Below, piece after piece: positions 43,050 through 50,717 of a DNA stretch of 64,000 nt. A model generated the notes under the pieces. It was not told the DNA's origin. It saw nothing but the letters and a program-made list of their open reading frames with translations, and did no database searches. The position numbers were made by a program, and so were the translations under genes. Position 1 is the first letter of the stretch; every line of letters starts with the position of its first letter. The stretch spans positions 247,001 through 311,000 of the forward strand of contig NC_009901.1 of NCBI RefSeq assembly GCF_000018285.1. The letters run 5' to 3'. This stretch comes from Shewanella pealeana ATCC 700345 (GTDB taxonomy: Bacteria; Pseudomonadota; Gammaproteobacteria; Enterobacterales; Shewanellaceae).

Positions 43050-43647
43050 TTACTATCCTGCTGCTTAAGTGCTGAATCACCGACGAGTTACTGGGCATAT
43101 TCCGCAGAGGGGCTCGAATTGTCAAAAGCTGCAGTCTGACTGAGATTGTAAGATCAGCAGAGCTGGGGGTTTTCATTACATCATATCCATCAAAAATTAC
43201 TGCAAGAGTTCACTTTCGGCATTGAGCTTGACGATGTCTAGGGTCGATTTTGAGTCTTTATGCTCATTAACAGTGATGCGACCGACACTTACGCTTTAGT
43301 TATATAACTTATTGTTAAGTTGGTTTTCATGGCAGGCATGATTGGAGCGGCCATCAGGCGATGACAAGTCTGTGAGAGAGCATTTCTATGGCGTAATTAA
43401 GTTTAGGTTTTACGCTTTAGTTTGATCTCTAACTGCCAGAAAACCATGATAAAAGCGCGACTTAAATTAAATGAAACAGAGAGGAAGTGCAACTCGTAAG
43501 TTAGCCATAATCGTGCTTGAGTCAATTTTGCATTTTTGAGACTTCAACTTTGGTTAGGTATTTGAGGAATAATTTTAAGACAGGCCATTAGGTAGCATTT
43601 AGGTACCTATGCGTCATTAATCCTAACTAGTCAATATTGGAGTCTAT
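43050..43647. other. Divergent regulatory region of the LysR gene and AOR operon
   Basis: No gene is visible in this 598-bp gap. Near the cytochrome b gene are three copies of the heptamer TTAGGTA at 43554, 43588 and 43599, the last in a perfect palindrome TAGGTACCTA (43600-43609). A 12-bp repeat TACGCTTTAGTT also occurs twice (about 43288 and 43410). No clear FNR, NarL or CRP site was seen. Confidence 0.45.
43554..43609 (+). promoter_or_regulatory. Candidate activator sites: three TTAGGTA repeats
   Basis: Direct heptamers at 43554-43560, 43588-43594 and 43599-43605 have start-to-start distances of 34 and 11 bp, close to whole helical turns. They lie 43-94 bp before the cytochrome b start codon. 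A regulator binding one face of the helix, such as the divergent LysR protein, would fit. Confidence 0.4.
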
Positions 43648-44535
43648 ATGGCAAAACAATCGAACAACCTTTTGGGGTGGTTACTGGGTGCGGGGGTGGC
43701 CTTTATACTTTGTGCCATCAGTGTCGCTGTATCCAGTTACCATGGTGAGCAGGGGCGAGAAACCGTGATGCTCTTTGATAGCTTGGCGTATCTGCCGATA
43801 CTGGTATTTGCAGTCAGCCTATTTACCGCTTCAAAGTTACATCGTCCTGGTGATCGTATCGAGGGGGACAAGGTTCTGCGTCATGATGGTATCGCTCGAT
43901 TAACTCACTGGACTGCCGCTTTTGGTTGTTTACTTCTATTGATTACGGGCATTGCTCTAGGCTTTCTTTTTATTCCACGCTTTGTTGTCGACGCGACGGC
44001 TACAGCGATGATGTTTAATCTGCACTTTGTCGGTGCTCTATTTTTCGTTTTTGGTTGTGGCCTGTGGGCTAGTAATCAATTGGTCGAGCCCCGGCGCTTT
44101 AGTACACATCTACCAGACGAGTCACTTTGGATAGAGTTGAAGAAGTCTGTACTGCATTACACCCATATGTTGGGTATGACCAAAACCCATGTTGAAGCCC
44201 CAAAATATCATCATTCAGGCCGTCTCGCTGGCTTAGTCATTATGGCCTCCTCTTTTGTGGTTATTTTATCGGGTTTTGGCAAATTGCTGGCTCGCGGGCT
44301 TGATCTGAATCCTAGCATCGCAGAGTTGATTAACCTGAGTCATGGCTGGTCGGCACTAGCACTGTTGTTATTGATCCCTGTGCATGCGCTCTTAGGCGGA
44401 GTCGCGCCTTGGGCTTGGAACACATTGAAAGCCATGGTAACTGGTTATGTTAGTCGTGATTATGCGCAAAAAGAACACGCTATATGGTTTAGAGAATTAG
44501 AAGAAAAGCAGCGTCATCAGGAGTCGCAACGATGA
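43648..44535 (+). CDS. Membrane cytochrome b subunit (formate dehydrogenase gamma / YdhU-like)
   Basis: This 295-aa integral membrane protein has about five or six spans. Histidines suited to binding two b hemes are His87 (in RLTHWTA), His126, His232 and His246 (HGWSALALLLLIPVHALLGG). This layout is that of FdnI, PhsC and E. coli YdhU, which pass electrons between quinones and iron-sulphur subunits. It is the first gene of an operon with a ferredoxin and a tungsten oxidoreductase and overlaps the ferredoxin gene by 4 nt. GGAG precedes the ATG. Confidence 0.85.
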   Translation: MAKQSNNLLGWLLGAGVAFILCAISVAVSSYHGEQGRETVMLFDSLAYLPILVFAVSLFTASKLHRPGDRIEGDKVLRHDGIARLTHWTAAFGCLLLLITGIALGFLFIPRFVVDATATAMMFNLHFVGALFFVFGCGLWASNQLVEPRRFSTHLPDESLWIELKKSVLHYTHMLGMTKTHVEAPKYHHSGRLAGLVIMASSFVVILSGFGKLLARGLDLNPSIAELINLSHGWSALALLLLIPVHALLGGVAPWAWNTLKAMVTGYVSRDYAQKEHAIWFRELEEKQRHQESQR

Positions 44536-45218
44536 GCATGAATAAGAATAGCTCTGAAATGGATACTGGCCGGCGTCACTTCCTTGCCGCTATGGGTGGT
44601 GTCGGTATGTTGATAGGTTTTAGTGGTACAGCCTATGCGATACGCGACGATAAAGTTTATATCAAAAGCTCAGGTGGTGCATTGGTGGTCGATCTCAAGA
44701 AATGCATGGGCTGTGGTACCTGTATGACTACCTGCTCATTAGTACATCATGGCAAAGCTTCGCTGTCTTTGTCATGCATTCAGATTGAGCAGGATGTATT
44801 TAAGCCGTTTCCACAAGATATTCAGATGAGTACCTGCCTGCAATGTCACGATGCCCCTTGCGTGACAGCCTGTCCAGTTAATGCCAATAAGGCGAGTGAA
44901 GACTTTGATTTTGTGCGCGATATCGATCCTGATAAGTGTATTGGCTGTATGCAGTGTATCGAAGCCTGCCCCCATACCCCATCACGAGTCCAGTGGAACC
45001 CGACAACCCGCTGCGCACAGAAATGCGATTTGTGCCTCAACACTCCCTATATGGAAGAGCAAGGTGGGATTGGTGGTGTTCAGGCATGTAGGAGAGTCTG
45101 TCCAGTTGGTGCAATTGCTTTTATTACTGAGCTACCAGAGCAAAGCCTGCCGCAAAATTATGTCGTGAATTTGCGAAATGAAAACTGGGCTAAATCCGGT
45201 AAGACTATCGAAGACTGA
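44532..45218 (+). CDS. Tat-exported four-cluster ferredoxin subunit
   Basis: This 228-aa iron-sulphur protein has a Tat-type N-terminus (G13-R-R-H-F-L, then a weakly hydrophobic stretch ending near AYA36). Four Cys groups are visible: 58/61/64/68, 102/105/110/114, 136/139/142/146, and 161/165/168 with 186/190, the DmsB/NrfC/YdhX pattern for four [4Fe-4S] clusters. It would wire the tungsten enzyme to the cytochrome b. The start overlaps the cytochrome b stop and AOR follows after 8 nt. Confidence 0.9.
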   Translation: MSMNKNSSEMDTGRRHFLAAMGGVGMLIGFSGTAYAIRDDKVYIKSSGGALVVDLKKCMGCGTCMTTCSLVHHGKASLSLSCIQIEQDVFKPFPQDIQMSTCLQCHDAPCVTACPVNANKASEDFDFVRDIDPDKCIGCMQCIEACPHTPSRVQWNPTTRCAQKCDLCLNTPYMEEQGGIGGVQACRRVCPVGAIAFITELPEQSLPQNYVVNLRNENWAKSGKTIED

Positions 45219-45226
45219 GAAATTTC

Positions 45227-47368
45227 ATGAAAAAATTAAAAGGTTACGCAGGCAAAATCCTGCACATTGATTTAAATAATATGACTCATCATGTTTTGCC
45301 TACTGAAGATTATTATGAGTGGGGCGGTGGGCACGGCTTTGGTGCCAAGCTATTTTGGGATTTATGCGAAGATATCGAAGCGGTAATTGATGGCCGCGAT
45401 CCACGTAACGTCATCACAATTGCAGGCTCACCTTTTTCTGGCACCAATGTTCCTTCTGCTGGTGGTCGCTGCGAAGTAACTAACGTTTCGGTGGGATTGA
45501 TCCCTCGTAATCGCTTCACTCGTTCAAATTTTGGCGGTCATTTCTCTTCTATGATGAAGCATGCAGGCTGGGATGCGATAACCATCACGGGTAAGGCACC
45601 TTATCCTGTCTATATTGACGTGCGTAATCACCATGTAATGATCCGTGATGCTAGCCACTTGTGGGGTAAAGATACCCATGAGACTCAGCAATTTATTCAG
45701 GAAAATGTTGCCAAAATAGATGTGGCCGCAGGCTGGAATGCTCAGCTAGACGGCAACGATATTGGTCGTACAACACAAAAGGCCTCTGTATTAGCTATTG
45801 GTCCTGCGGGTGAAAACCAGGCTGCATTAGGGTGTTTGATCCATGGGGCGGGAAATGCGGCGGGTCAGGGCGGAAATGGAGCGGTATTTGGATCTAAAAA
45901 CCTGAAGGCTATTAGCTTTATCGGTACGGGGTCGGTTGATATTGCCGATCCAGCCGCATTGGTCAAGGCTCGCTTTAAGACCCGTGAGTTCTACGCGGTC
46001 GATGTCGATAAATCAACGAATTTCACTTATAACGGACTCAGTGCTGGGCCTGCAGCTATAACGTTTTCTCAAATGCCGACAGAGCACCGAGCATCTTCCT
46101 GCCATGGCTGCGTTAACGGTTGCAAACAGCGTAATGCTATAGGTTATGGCAATGAAGTGACCTGCCAAACATCAGTGTGGTATCTAGGTGCTGTGCGTTC
46201 CTATAAGTTTGGCGGAGATGCGAAACTCAGCTTACACAACCGAAGCATAGATTTAACTGCGGACAGCCTTTATGCCGGGGACTTAGCTAATCGGCTGGGG
46301 ATTAACACTTATGCCATCATGGCACTCATCCCATGGATGCAAAAATTGCATGCTAAGGGCAAGCTAGGTGTAGGTAAAAAGATTGATAGTAATCTGCCCT
46401 ATGAAATCTTGGGTTCAAGGGAGTTTGCCGACAAATTCTGTCACGCTATTGCGACGGGTACGGATATCGGCGCGCATTTTCTTGACGGAGTCGTACCTGG
46501 TGTGCAGGCGTTAGGGCATGGCGCAGATGTTGATAATGGTACGTTGGACTACCCTTACTATGGTATGCCAGAACACGGTTACGATACTCGTGCCGAACTG
46601 GAGTGGGGCTATGCCACACTAATGACTGATCGGGACATGAATGATCACGCCTTAAATTGGATCTATTGGACCGTGAACCTTGCCAAGCTATCTGGTATCG
46701 ATCTCCCTATTCCCGCAAAGGAGATGGCGACGTGTTTTGTTGAAAAAATGGCGCCCTATATCAAGCCTGATGAAGTCAGTGCTATGGATTACGCAAGTCA
46801 TAACATGTACTCAGAAGTGTTAGCCCGTCAAGTGCAATGGGTTAATCACTATGGTCGCTTCTGGAAAAATTCTGCCTTGATGTGTGACTTCCGCTGGCCA
46901 GATTGTGTGAATTTACAGCGTGAAGATCTGCGCGGGGCGACAGGTAATGATGAGGTGGGTGAGCATGTGTGGTGGAATGCGGTAACAGGTGAAGATATTA
47001 GTTATGTTGATGGTATAGAGCGTGGGCGGCGGATCTTAAATTTAGATAATGCGATATGGGTGCTAGAAGGGCGCCACCGTGATGATGCTAAATTTGCCGA
47101 TTATATTTATGACAAAAAGCTGACCTACAGTAAGTTGCCGACTTTCCTTTGGCCAGCTACAAATGAAGCGGGAGAGTGGGATTATCGTGACATGCTAGGA
47201 CGTTCACACTGTCGCGAAGGTGTCGAGACGTGGAAGAGTCACTATTATCGAGCCGAAGGTTGGGATCCTGATACGGGATGGCCAACTCGAGCACTGCTTG
47301 AAAGCATGAACATGAAAGAAGTGGCTGACCGACTCGAACAAGTAGGCAAGCTGGGTAAAGAGGGGTAA
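45227..47368 (+). CDS. Aldehyde ferredoxin oxidoreductase family tungsten enzyme (YdhV-like)
   Basis: This 713-aa AOR-family protein oxidises or reduces an unidentified substrate, by family at a tungsten-bis-pterin centre. The N-terminal domain has GYAGKILHIDLNN and GGGHGFGAKLFWD. A [4Fe-4S] site is formed by Cys292, Cys295 and Cys299 (CHGCVNGC) with Cys553 (ALMCDF), matching ligands 288/291/295/494 of the Pyrococcus enzyme. The C-terminal GWDPDTGWPTRALLESM resembles E. coli YdhV (GWDPQLGCPTRETL). There is no signal peptide. It sits in a cytochrome b-ferredoxin-AOR-orphan operon, so electrons probably exchange with quinone. Confidence 0.88.
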   Translation: MKKLKGYAGKILHIDLNNMTHHVLPTEDYYEWGGGHGFGAKLFWDLCEDIEAVIDGRDPRNVITIAGSPFSGTNVPSAGGRCEVTNVSVGLIPRNRFTRSNFGGHFSSMMKHAGWDAITITGKAPYPVYIDVRNHHVMIRDASHLWGKDTHETQQFIQENVAKIDVAAGWNAQLDGNDIGRTTQKASVLAIGPAGENQAALGCLIHGAGNAAGQGGNGAVFGSKNLKAISFIGTGSVDIADPAALVKARFKTREFYAVDVDKSTNFTYNGLSAGPAAITFSQMPTEHRASSCHGCVNGCKQRNAIGYGNEVTCQTSVWYLGAVRSYKFGGDAKLSLHNRSIDLTADSLYAGDLANRLGINTYAIMALIPWMQKLHAKGKLGVGKKIDSNLPYEILGSREFADKFCHAIATGTDIGAHFLDGVVPGVQALGHGADVDNGTLDYPYYGMPEHGYDTRAELEWGYATLMTDRDMNDHALNWIYWTVNLAKLSGIDLPIPAKEMATCFVEKMAPYIKPDEVSAMDYASHNMYSEVLARQVQWVNHYGRFWKNSALMCDFRWPDCVNLQREDLRGATGNDEVGEHVWWNAVTGEDISYVDGIERGRRILNLDNAIWVLEGRHRDDAKFADYIYDKKLTYSKLPTFLWPATNEAGEWDYRDMLGRSHCREGVETWKSHYYRAEGWDPDTGWPTRALLESMNMKEVADRLEQVGKLGKEG

Positions 47369-47372
47369 GCGG

Positions 47373-47726
47373 ATGTTAATGACACCAGAGTTTGCTACAC
47401 AAATAACACGAAAACTGATGCCTGATGAAGAGCTTATCGCAGCAGTATTGAATCGACCTCGTGGAATATTTACCTGTAATATTTTAAGCTTAGCCGAATT
47501 TCATTACTTTATTCAGGGGACGCGTCAGTCATTGCCGTCGGTCAATTTTTCATTACTTGAACAATGGCTGCGAGAGACGATAGGTGACCGATTCTTAGCG
47601 GACCAAATTGCTGAGATTGAAGCCCAAGATGTTTGTTTTATCGATAAGTGTAAGTTAACGATCCCTGTCGTTGAGTCGAGATTGTTGGAAGCTTATTCTA
47701 TCTTGGAGCTTGAGAAGCAAGACTAA
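47373..47726 (+). CDS. Uncharacterised 117-aa protein of the AOR operon
   Basis: I do not recognise this protein. It is soluble, mostly helical and slightly acidic, with three Cys (35, 87, 92, the last two in CFIDKC). AGAGGGG lies 8 nt before ATG 47373, and the gene begins 4 nt after the AOR stop, so it is translated with the operon. By position it could be a maturation factor for the tungsten enzyme or a small subunit. Similarity to YdhW or YdhT of E. coli was not visible by eye. Confidence 0.75.
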   Translation: MLMTPEFATQITRKLMPDEELIAAVLNRPRGIFTCNILSLAEFHYFIQGTRQSLPSVNFSLLEQWLRETIGDRFLADQIAEIEAQDVCFIDKCKLTIPVVESRLLEAYSILELEKQD

Positions 47727-48189
47727 AACAATATCTAGTATGGCCAAGCGTTAGGCTTGGTCATGCTCTTTATATTGGCTGGCATTAATGGATGTCTATT
47801 TCTTCTAACCGCTAATCTCTACCTCTCGACTATCATGTCTACCCCTCTACATCTTTATTTAGGCGAACGTCTCAGTGTTGAGCTCGGCTAACTTAATATA
47901 TTCGCTTATTACTGCTGATTTCTATCCATTTTACCTGACTGGTTTTCAATTTTCATCATGGCTTAGCTGAAGCTGGCGACTTGCTGCAAGCCTATTTATC
48001 TGCGCAATAATTTGAACGTTTCCCCTATTTTATTTGGATTGTGTCATCTCGGTTAGCACTGAGCGCCCTAATCAAAATTGCATTACTTACTTGTCAGAAC
48101 TGAATCATTAATTCATCGAATATAGCAACACAAGCCGTCTGGTTTGGTTATTTATACGCTCTAATAATTATAATGAATTGGATGATAAG
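47727..48189. other. Intergenic region after the AOR operon
   Basis: The region begins with a weak hairpin CCAAGC-GTTAG-GCTTGG (47744-47760), followed by AT-rich sequence with a pyrimidine-biased stretch (about 47795-47855). A perfect TATAAT occurs at 48169-48174, but it is only 16 nt from the next start codon, too close for a normal leader, so it is not called a promoter. No gene is seen. Confidence 0.4.
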
Positions 48190-48933
48190 ATGAAGAATGC
48201 TCTATTAGTTTCCTTACTTGCCGTTATGCTGATTCCCACCTCTGCACACGCTGAAGAGGAACGCCACACTAAAGACCCAAGAAATGCAGCCGGAAAAGTA
48301 GGTGTCGAGGTTAGCCATCATGGTGAGTTAAAACTGGCATTCGGTAACGGTGCCAAAAACTGGTATGGTGACAACGAGAACGAGCTCATTTTTTTGTATG
48401 AGTTTGAGACCGGAACAAGTGACAGCCGATTTAGATTGATCAATTTTGACGATCGATTTGGTGGGATTTATGCCGATATTATTAACACCAATAATGAATC
48501 TGTACTGAACACTATTGGCTATATGCTGCCGTTCAACGCTGATAATGGTAAGACGATGTTCTTCCCGAGTATCAACTATAGTTATTTGGCCCTAGATGAA
48601 AGCAATGAGCTACGAACAGATGTTCCAGAGGAGCTTGGCGGCGGAAATCACAGCCAGCTTTCAAGTTTAAACCTATATATTTTACACCCATGGAATGAAA
48701 CTCATTTCACATTTATCGAGATGTTTGGTGCTCGCTCTTTCGCTGGAGTGGAAATGGAGATGTATGATGTGGCCTGGACTCAAGGGATGAACAGTACGCT
48801 ATTAAATAGCCCCGCCACGGTTTATTTTAAAGGCCAATATACTCGAACCGAAATGTTTGGTGAGTTTGCAGTCAATGGTTCGATTAATGATGAAGACTTG
48901 GTCTTTAGTTTTGGTGTAGATATAAAATTCTAA
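48190..48933 (+). CDS. Predicted outer-membrane beta-barrel protein
   Basis: This 247-aa protein has a signal peptide (MKNALLVSLLAVMLIPTSAHA) and about ten to twelve amphipathic strands with aromatic girdles (for example WYGDNENELIFLYEFETG), ending in the outer-membrane signature VDIKF. Size and pattern recall Tsx-like nucleoside channels, but no specific family is claimed. The frame is open from a TTG at 48178; ATG 48190 starts the signal peptide. It lies between the AOR operon and a terminator on the same strand and may belong to the same functional block. Confidence 0.75.
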   Translation: MKNALLVSLLAVMLIPTSAHAEEERHTKDPRNAAGKVGVEVSHHGELKLAFGNGAKNWYGDNENELIFLYEFETGTSDSRFRLINFDDRFGGIYADIINTNNESVLNTIGYMLPFNADNGKTMFFPSINYSYLALDESNELRTDVPEELGGGNHSQLSSLNLYILHPWNETHFTFIEMFGARSFAGVEMEMYDVAWTQGMNSTLLNSPATVYFKGQYTRTEMFGEFAVNGSINDEDLVFSFGVDIKF

Positions 48934-48972
48934 GTGATTTCAAAGTAATAACAGCCTATCTAATAACTCAAA

Positions 48973-49002
48973 AAGCCCGCCTATCGAAAGATAAGCGGGC
49001 TT
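48973..49002. terminator. Hairpin terminator after the outer-membrane barrel gene
   Basis: AAGCCCGCCTAT / ATAAGCGGGCTT with loop CGAAAG has one mismatch in 12 bp and flanking A/T runs. It is nearly identical to the hairpin at 41963, with about three differences over 32 nt. A second stem CCCCTAA/TTAGGGG follows at 49022-49040. Confidence 0.82.
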
Positions 49003-49090
49003 AATTAGGTGGTCCGCCTTACCCCTAATAACCTTAGGGGGAGGCAATCAAAGAGGCGAATCATACATTTAGTTGTGTGTGACTTAGCAA

Positions 49091-50299
49091 TTAGACTGGT
49101 TTAAATAGACACTTTAGTCGCTTGAAGATAATCAAACGTGACATGGCTAAGTAACCACTGACAGTTTTTTGATGTAAACGGAAAATCGTATCGTAGAGGC
49201 GACGGACTAGGCGGCCTTTTAAGATCAATCTATCGTTCATCATGGTGCTAATGGCAAAGTTATGGCCGATAGCGACTACCATGCCACCGTCGTTGTAGAC
49301 GAAAGGCTTGAGGGGCTTGCCCTTTAAATGGGCAACAAGATTTTTAGCTAAATGCACGGCTGCACGGTTAGCTGCTTGTGCTTTTGGCGGTACCTGGCTG
49401 CCATCTGCTTGTGGGATCGCGGCGCAATCACCCAGAGCGAAAATCGATGAATCAAATGTCGTTGCCAGAGTTTGCTCAACCACTAATTGATTTAGCGAAT
49501 TGCTCTGCAGACCGCCAATCTCTTTTAGCCAATCCGGCGCCTTAATACCTGCAGCCCAAAATTGCACGTCGGCATTTAGCACTTGGCCGTCGCTGGTGGT
49601 CATACGATCCGCTTCAACACTGGCGATACGGGTATTGAGCATGACATTAACTTGATACTTCTCAAGCCTTAATAATGCTTGCTCAGACATTTTCACTGGG
49701 CCGTTTGGTAATACACGGTCTGCAGCTTCAATCAAGTTGATATTAAGCTTTGCCGCATAAGGATTGCGACTTAACTCTTCACTGACTTTAGCTAATTCAG
49801 CCGCGAGCTCTAAACCGGTGGCACCAGCGCCAACGATATTAATGGTGCGACTCAGACCTGAGCGCAGCAGTGAGCTGATTTGGTGCCAGCTATCACGGGC
49901 TTGCTCTGGTGTATCTAAGAATAGGCAATGCTCTTTCGCACCTTGGGTAGCAAAGTCATTACTAATTGCGCCGATGGCAATGATTAAGTAATCGTAAGCT
50001 AGCGTATCAGTTTCACCGTTAGGCTTACGAACCACGAGTTGCTTGGCCGCTCGATTGACGTCTGTCATCCAAGCTTGGTAATGCATGTAACCATTATTAG
50101 CGCCATGGCTGAAATAGCAGATTGTGTCGAGATCGCTGTCAAAAGTACCTGCAGCAATCTCATGAAAGCGTGGCTTCCAATAATGGTGAGTTTCACCTTC
50201 AACCAGAATAACTTCATCTTGGCTATTTACACTGCGACCTAGCATGCTTGCGATTTCAAGACCTGCAGCGCCACCACCAACAATAACAATACGAGACAT
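49091..50299 (-). CDS. ndh: NAD(P)/FAD-dependent oxidoreductase, type II NADH dehydrogenase-like
   Basis: This 402-aa two-dinucleotide-binding flavoprotein has an N-terminal FAD motif VIVGGGAAGLEIASMLGR and an NADH motif NIVGAGATGLELAAEL (about 164-179), with a second FAD contact FALGDCAAIP. The C-terminus is amphipathic, as in membrane-attached NDH-2, which passes electrons from NADH to quinone without proton pumping. The frame is open from 50317, but ATG 50299 has GAGGAAT upstream. Another sulphide:quinone or ferredoxin reductase role is less likely. Confidence 0.85.
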   Translation of the reverse strand: MSRIVIVGGGAAGLEIASMLGRSVNSQDEVILVEGETHHYWKPRFHEIAAGTFDSDLDTICYFSHGANNGYMHYQAWMTDVNRAAKQLVVRKPNGETDTLAYDYLIIAIGAISNDFATQGAKEHCLFLDTPEQARDSWHQISSLLRSGLSRTINIVGAGATGLELAAELAKVSEELSRNPYAAKLNINLIEAADRVLPNGPVKMSEQALLRLEKYQVNVMLNTRIASVEADRMTTSDGQVLNADVQFWAAGIKAPDWLKEIGGLQSNSLNQLVVEQTLATTFDSSIFALGDCAAIPQADGSQVPPKAQAANRAAVHLAKNLVAHLKGKPLKPFVYNDGGMVVAIGHNFAISTMMNDRLILKGRLVRRLYDTIFRLHQKTVSGYLAMSRLIIFKRLKCLFKPV

Positions 50300-50717
50300 A
50301 ATAATTCCTCTAAGCATCGACAGATGCGGATGTAATTTAACAAGAGCCTTGGGACTGAAAGGGATACGCAGGGTATGACCGAGTGCAGGGCTTTAATGGC
50401 GCTCATTATAGTTACCATTCATCTAGGAACAATTAGCTCAAAAGGTAAATTACTTTTGCGTGCTGGTAATAATTATGTGTTGGTTATAGCCTAGTGGTGG
50501 CTAAATTATTAGAGCTTCAGCATGTCTATCTCAAGCTTCTGGGGAGCAGCATTCGTTTGAATGTAAGACCAAACTTAGATGAATTACAGAAATAGGTGCT
50601 TTAGCTAGAGTAAATGTTTCCCTATCTAGAGAACAGCAATTATTATAGTCAGTTATGTTGTTTTAACCTGTTAAAACAAGGCTAATTAGTTGTATTGGAA
50701 CGTGAAATAAATCACTT
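50300..50717. other. Divergent region between the NDH-2 and diguanylate cyclase genes
   Basis: This 418-bp AT-rich region has no gene. The notable element is a perfect 10-bp inverted repeat TTGTTTTAAC-CT-GTTAAAACAA (50658-50679), 38 nt before the cyclase start. Its lack of a T run argues for an operator rather than a terminator. Confidence 0.4.

Noticed and set aside
43050..43647. Possible FNR or NarL site before the AOR operon, by analogy with E. coli ydh
   Set aside because: No TTGAT-N4-ATCAA-like sequence was found on inspection.
48169..48174. TATAAT as a promoter for the outer-membrane barrel gene
   Set aside because: It is 16 nt from the start codon, leaving almost no leader, and no suitable -35 is present.
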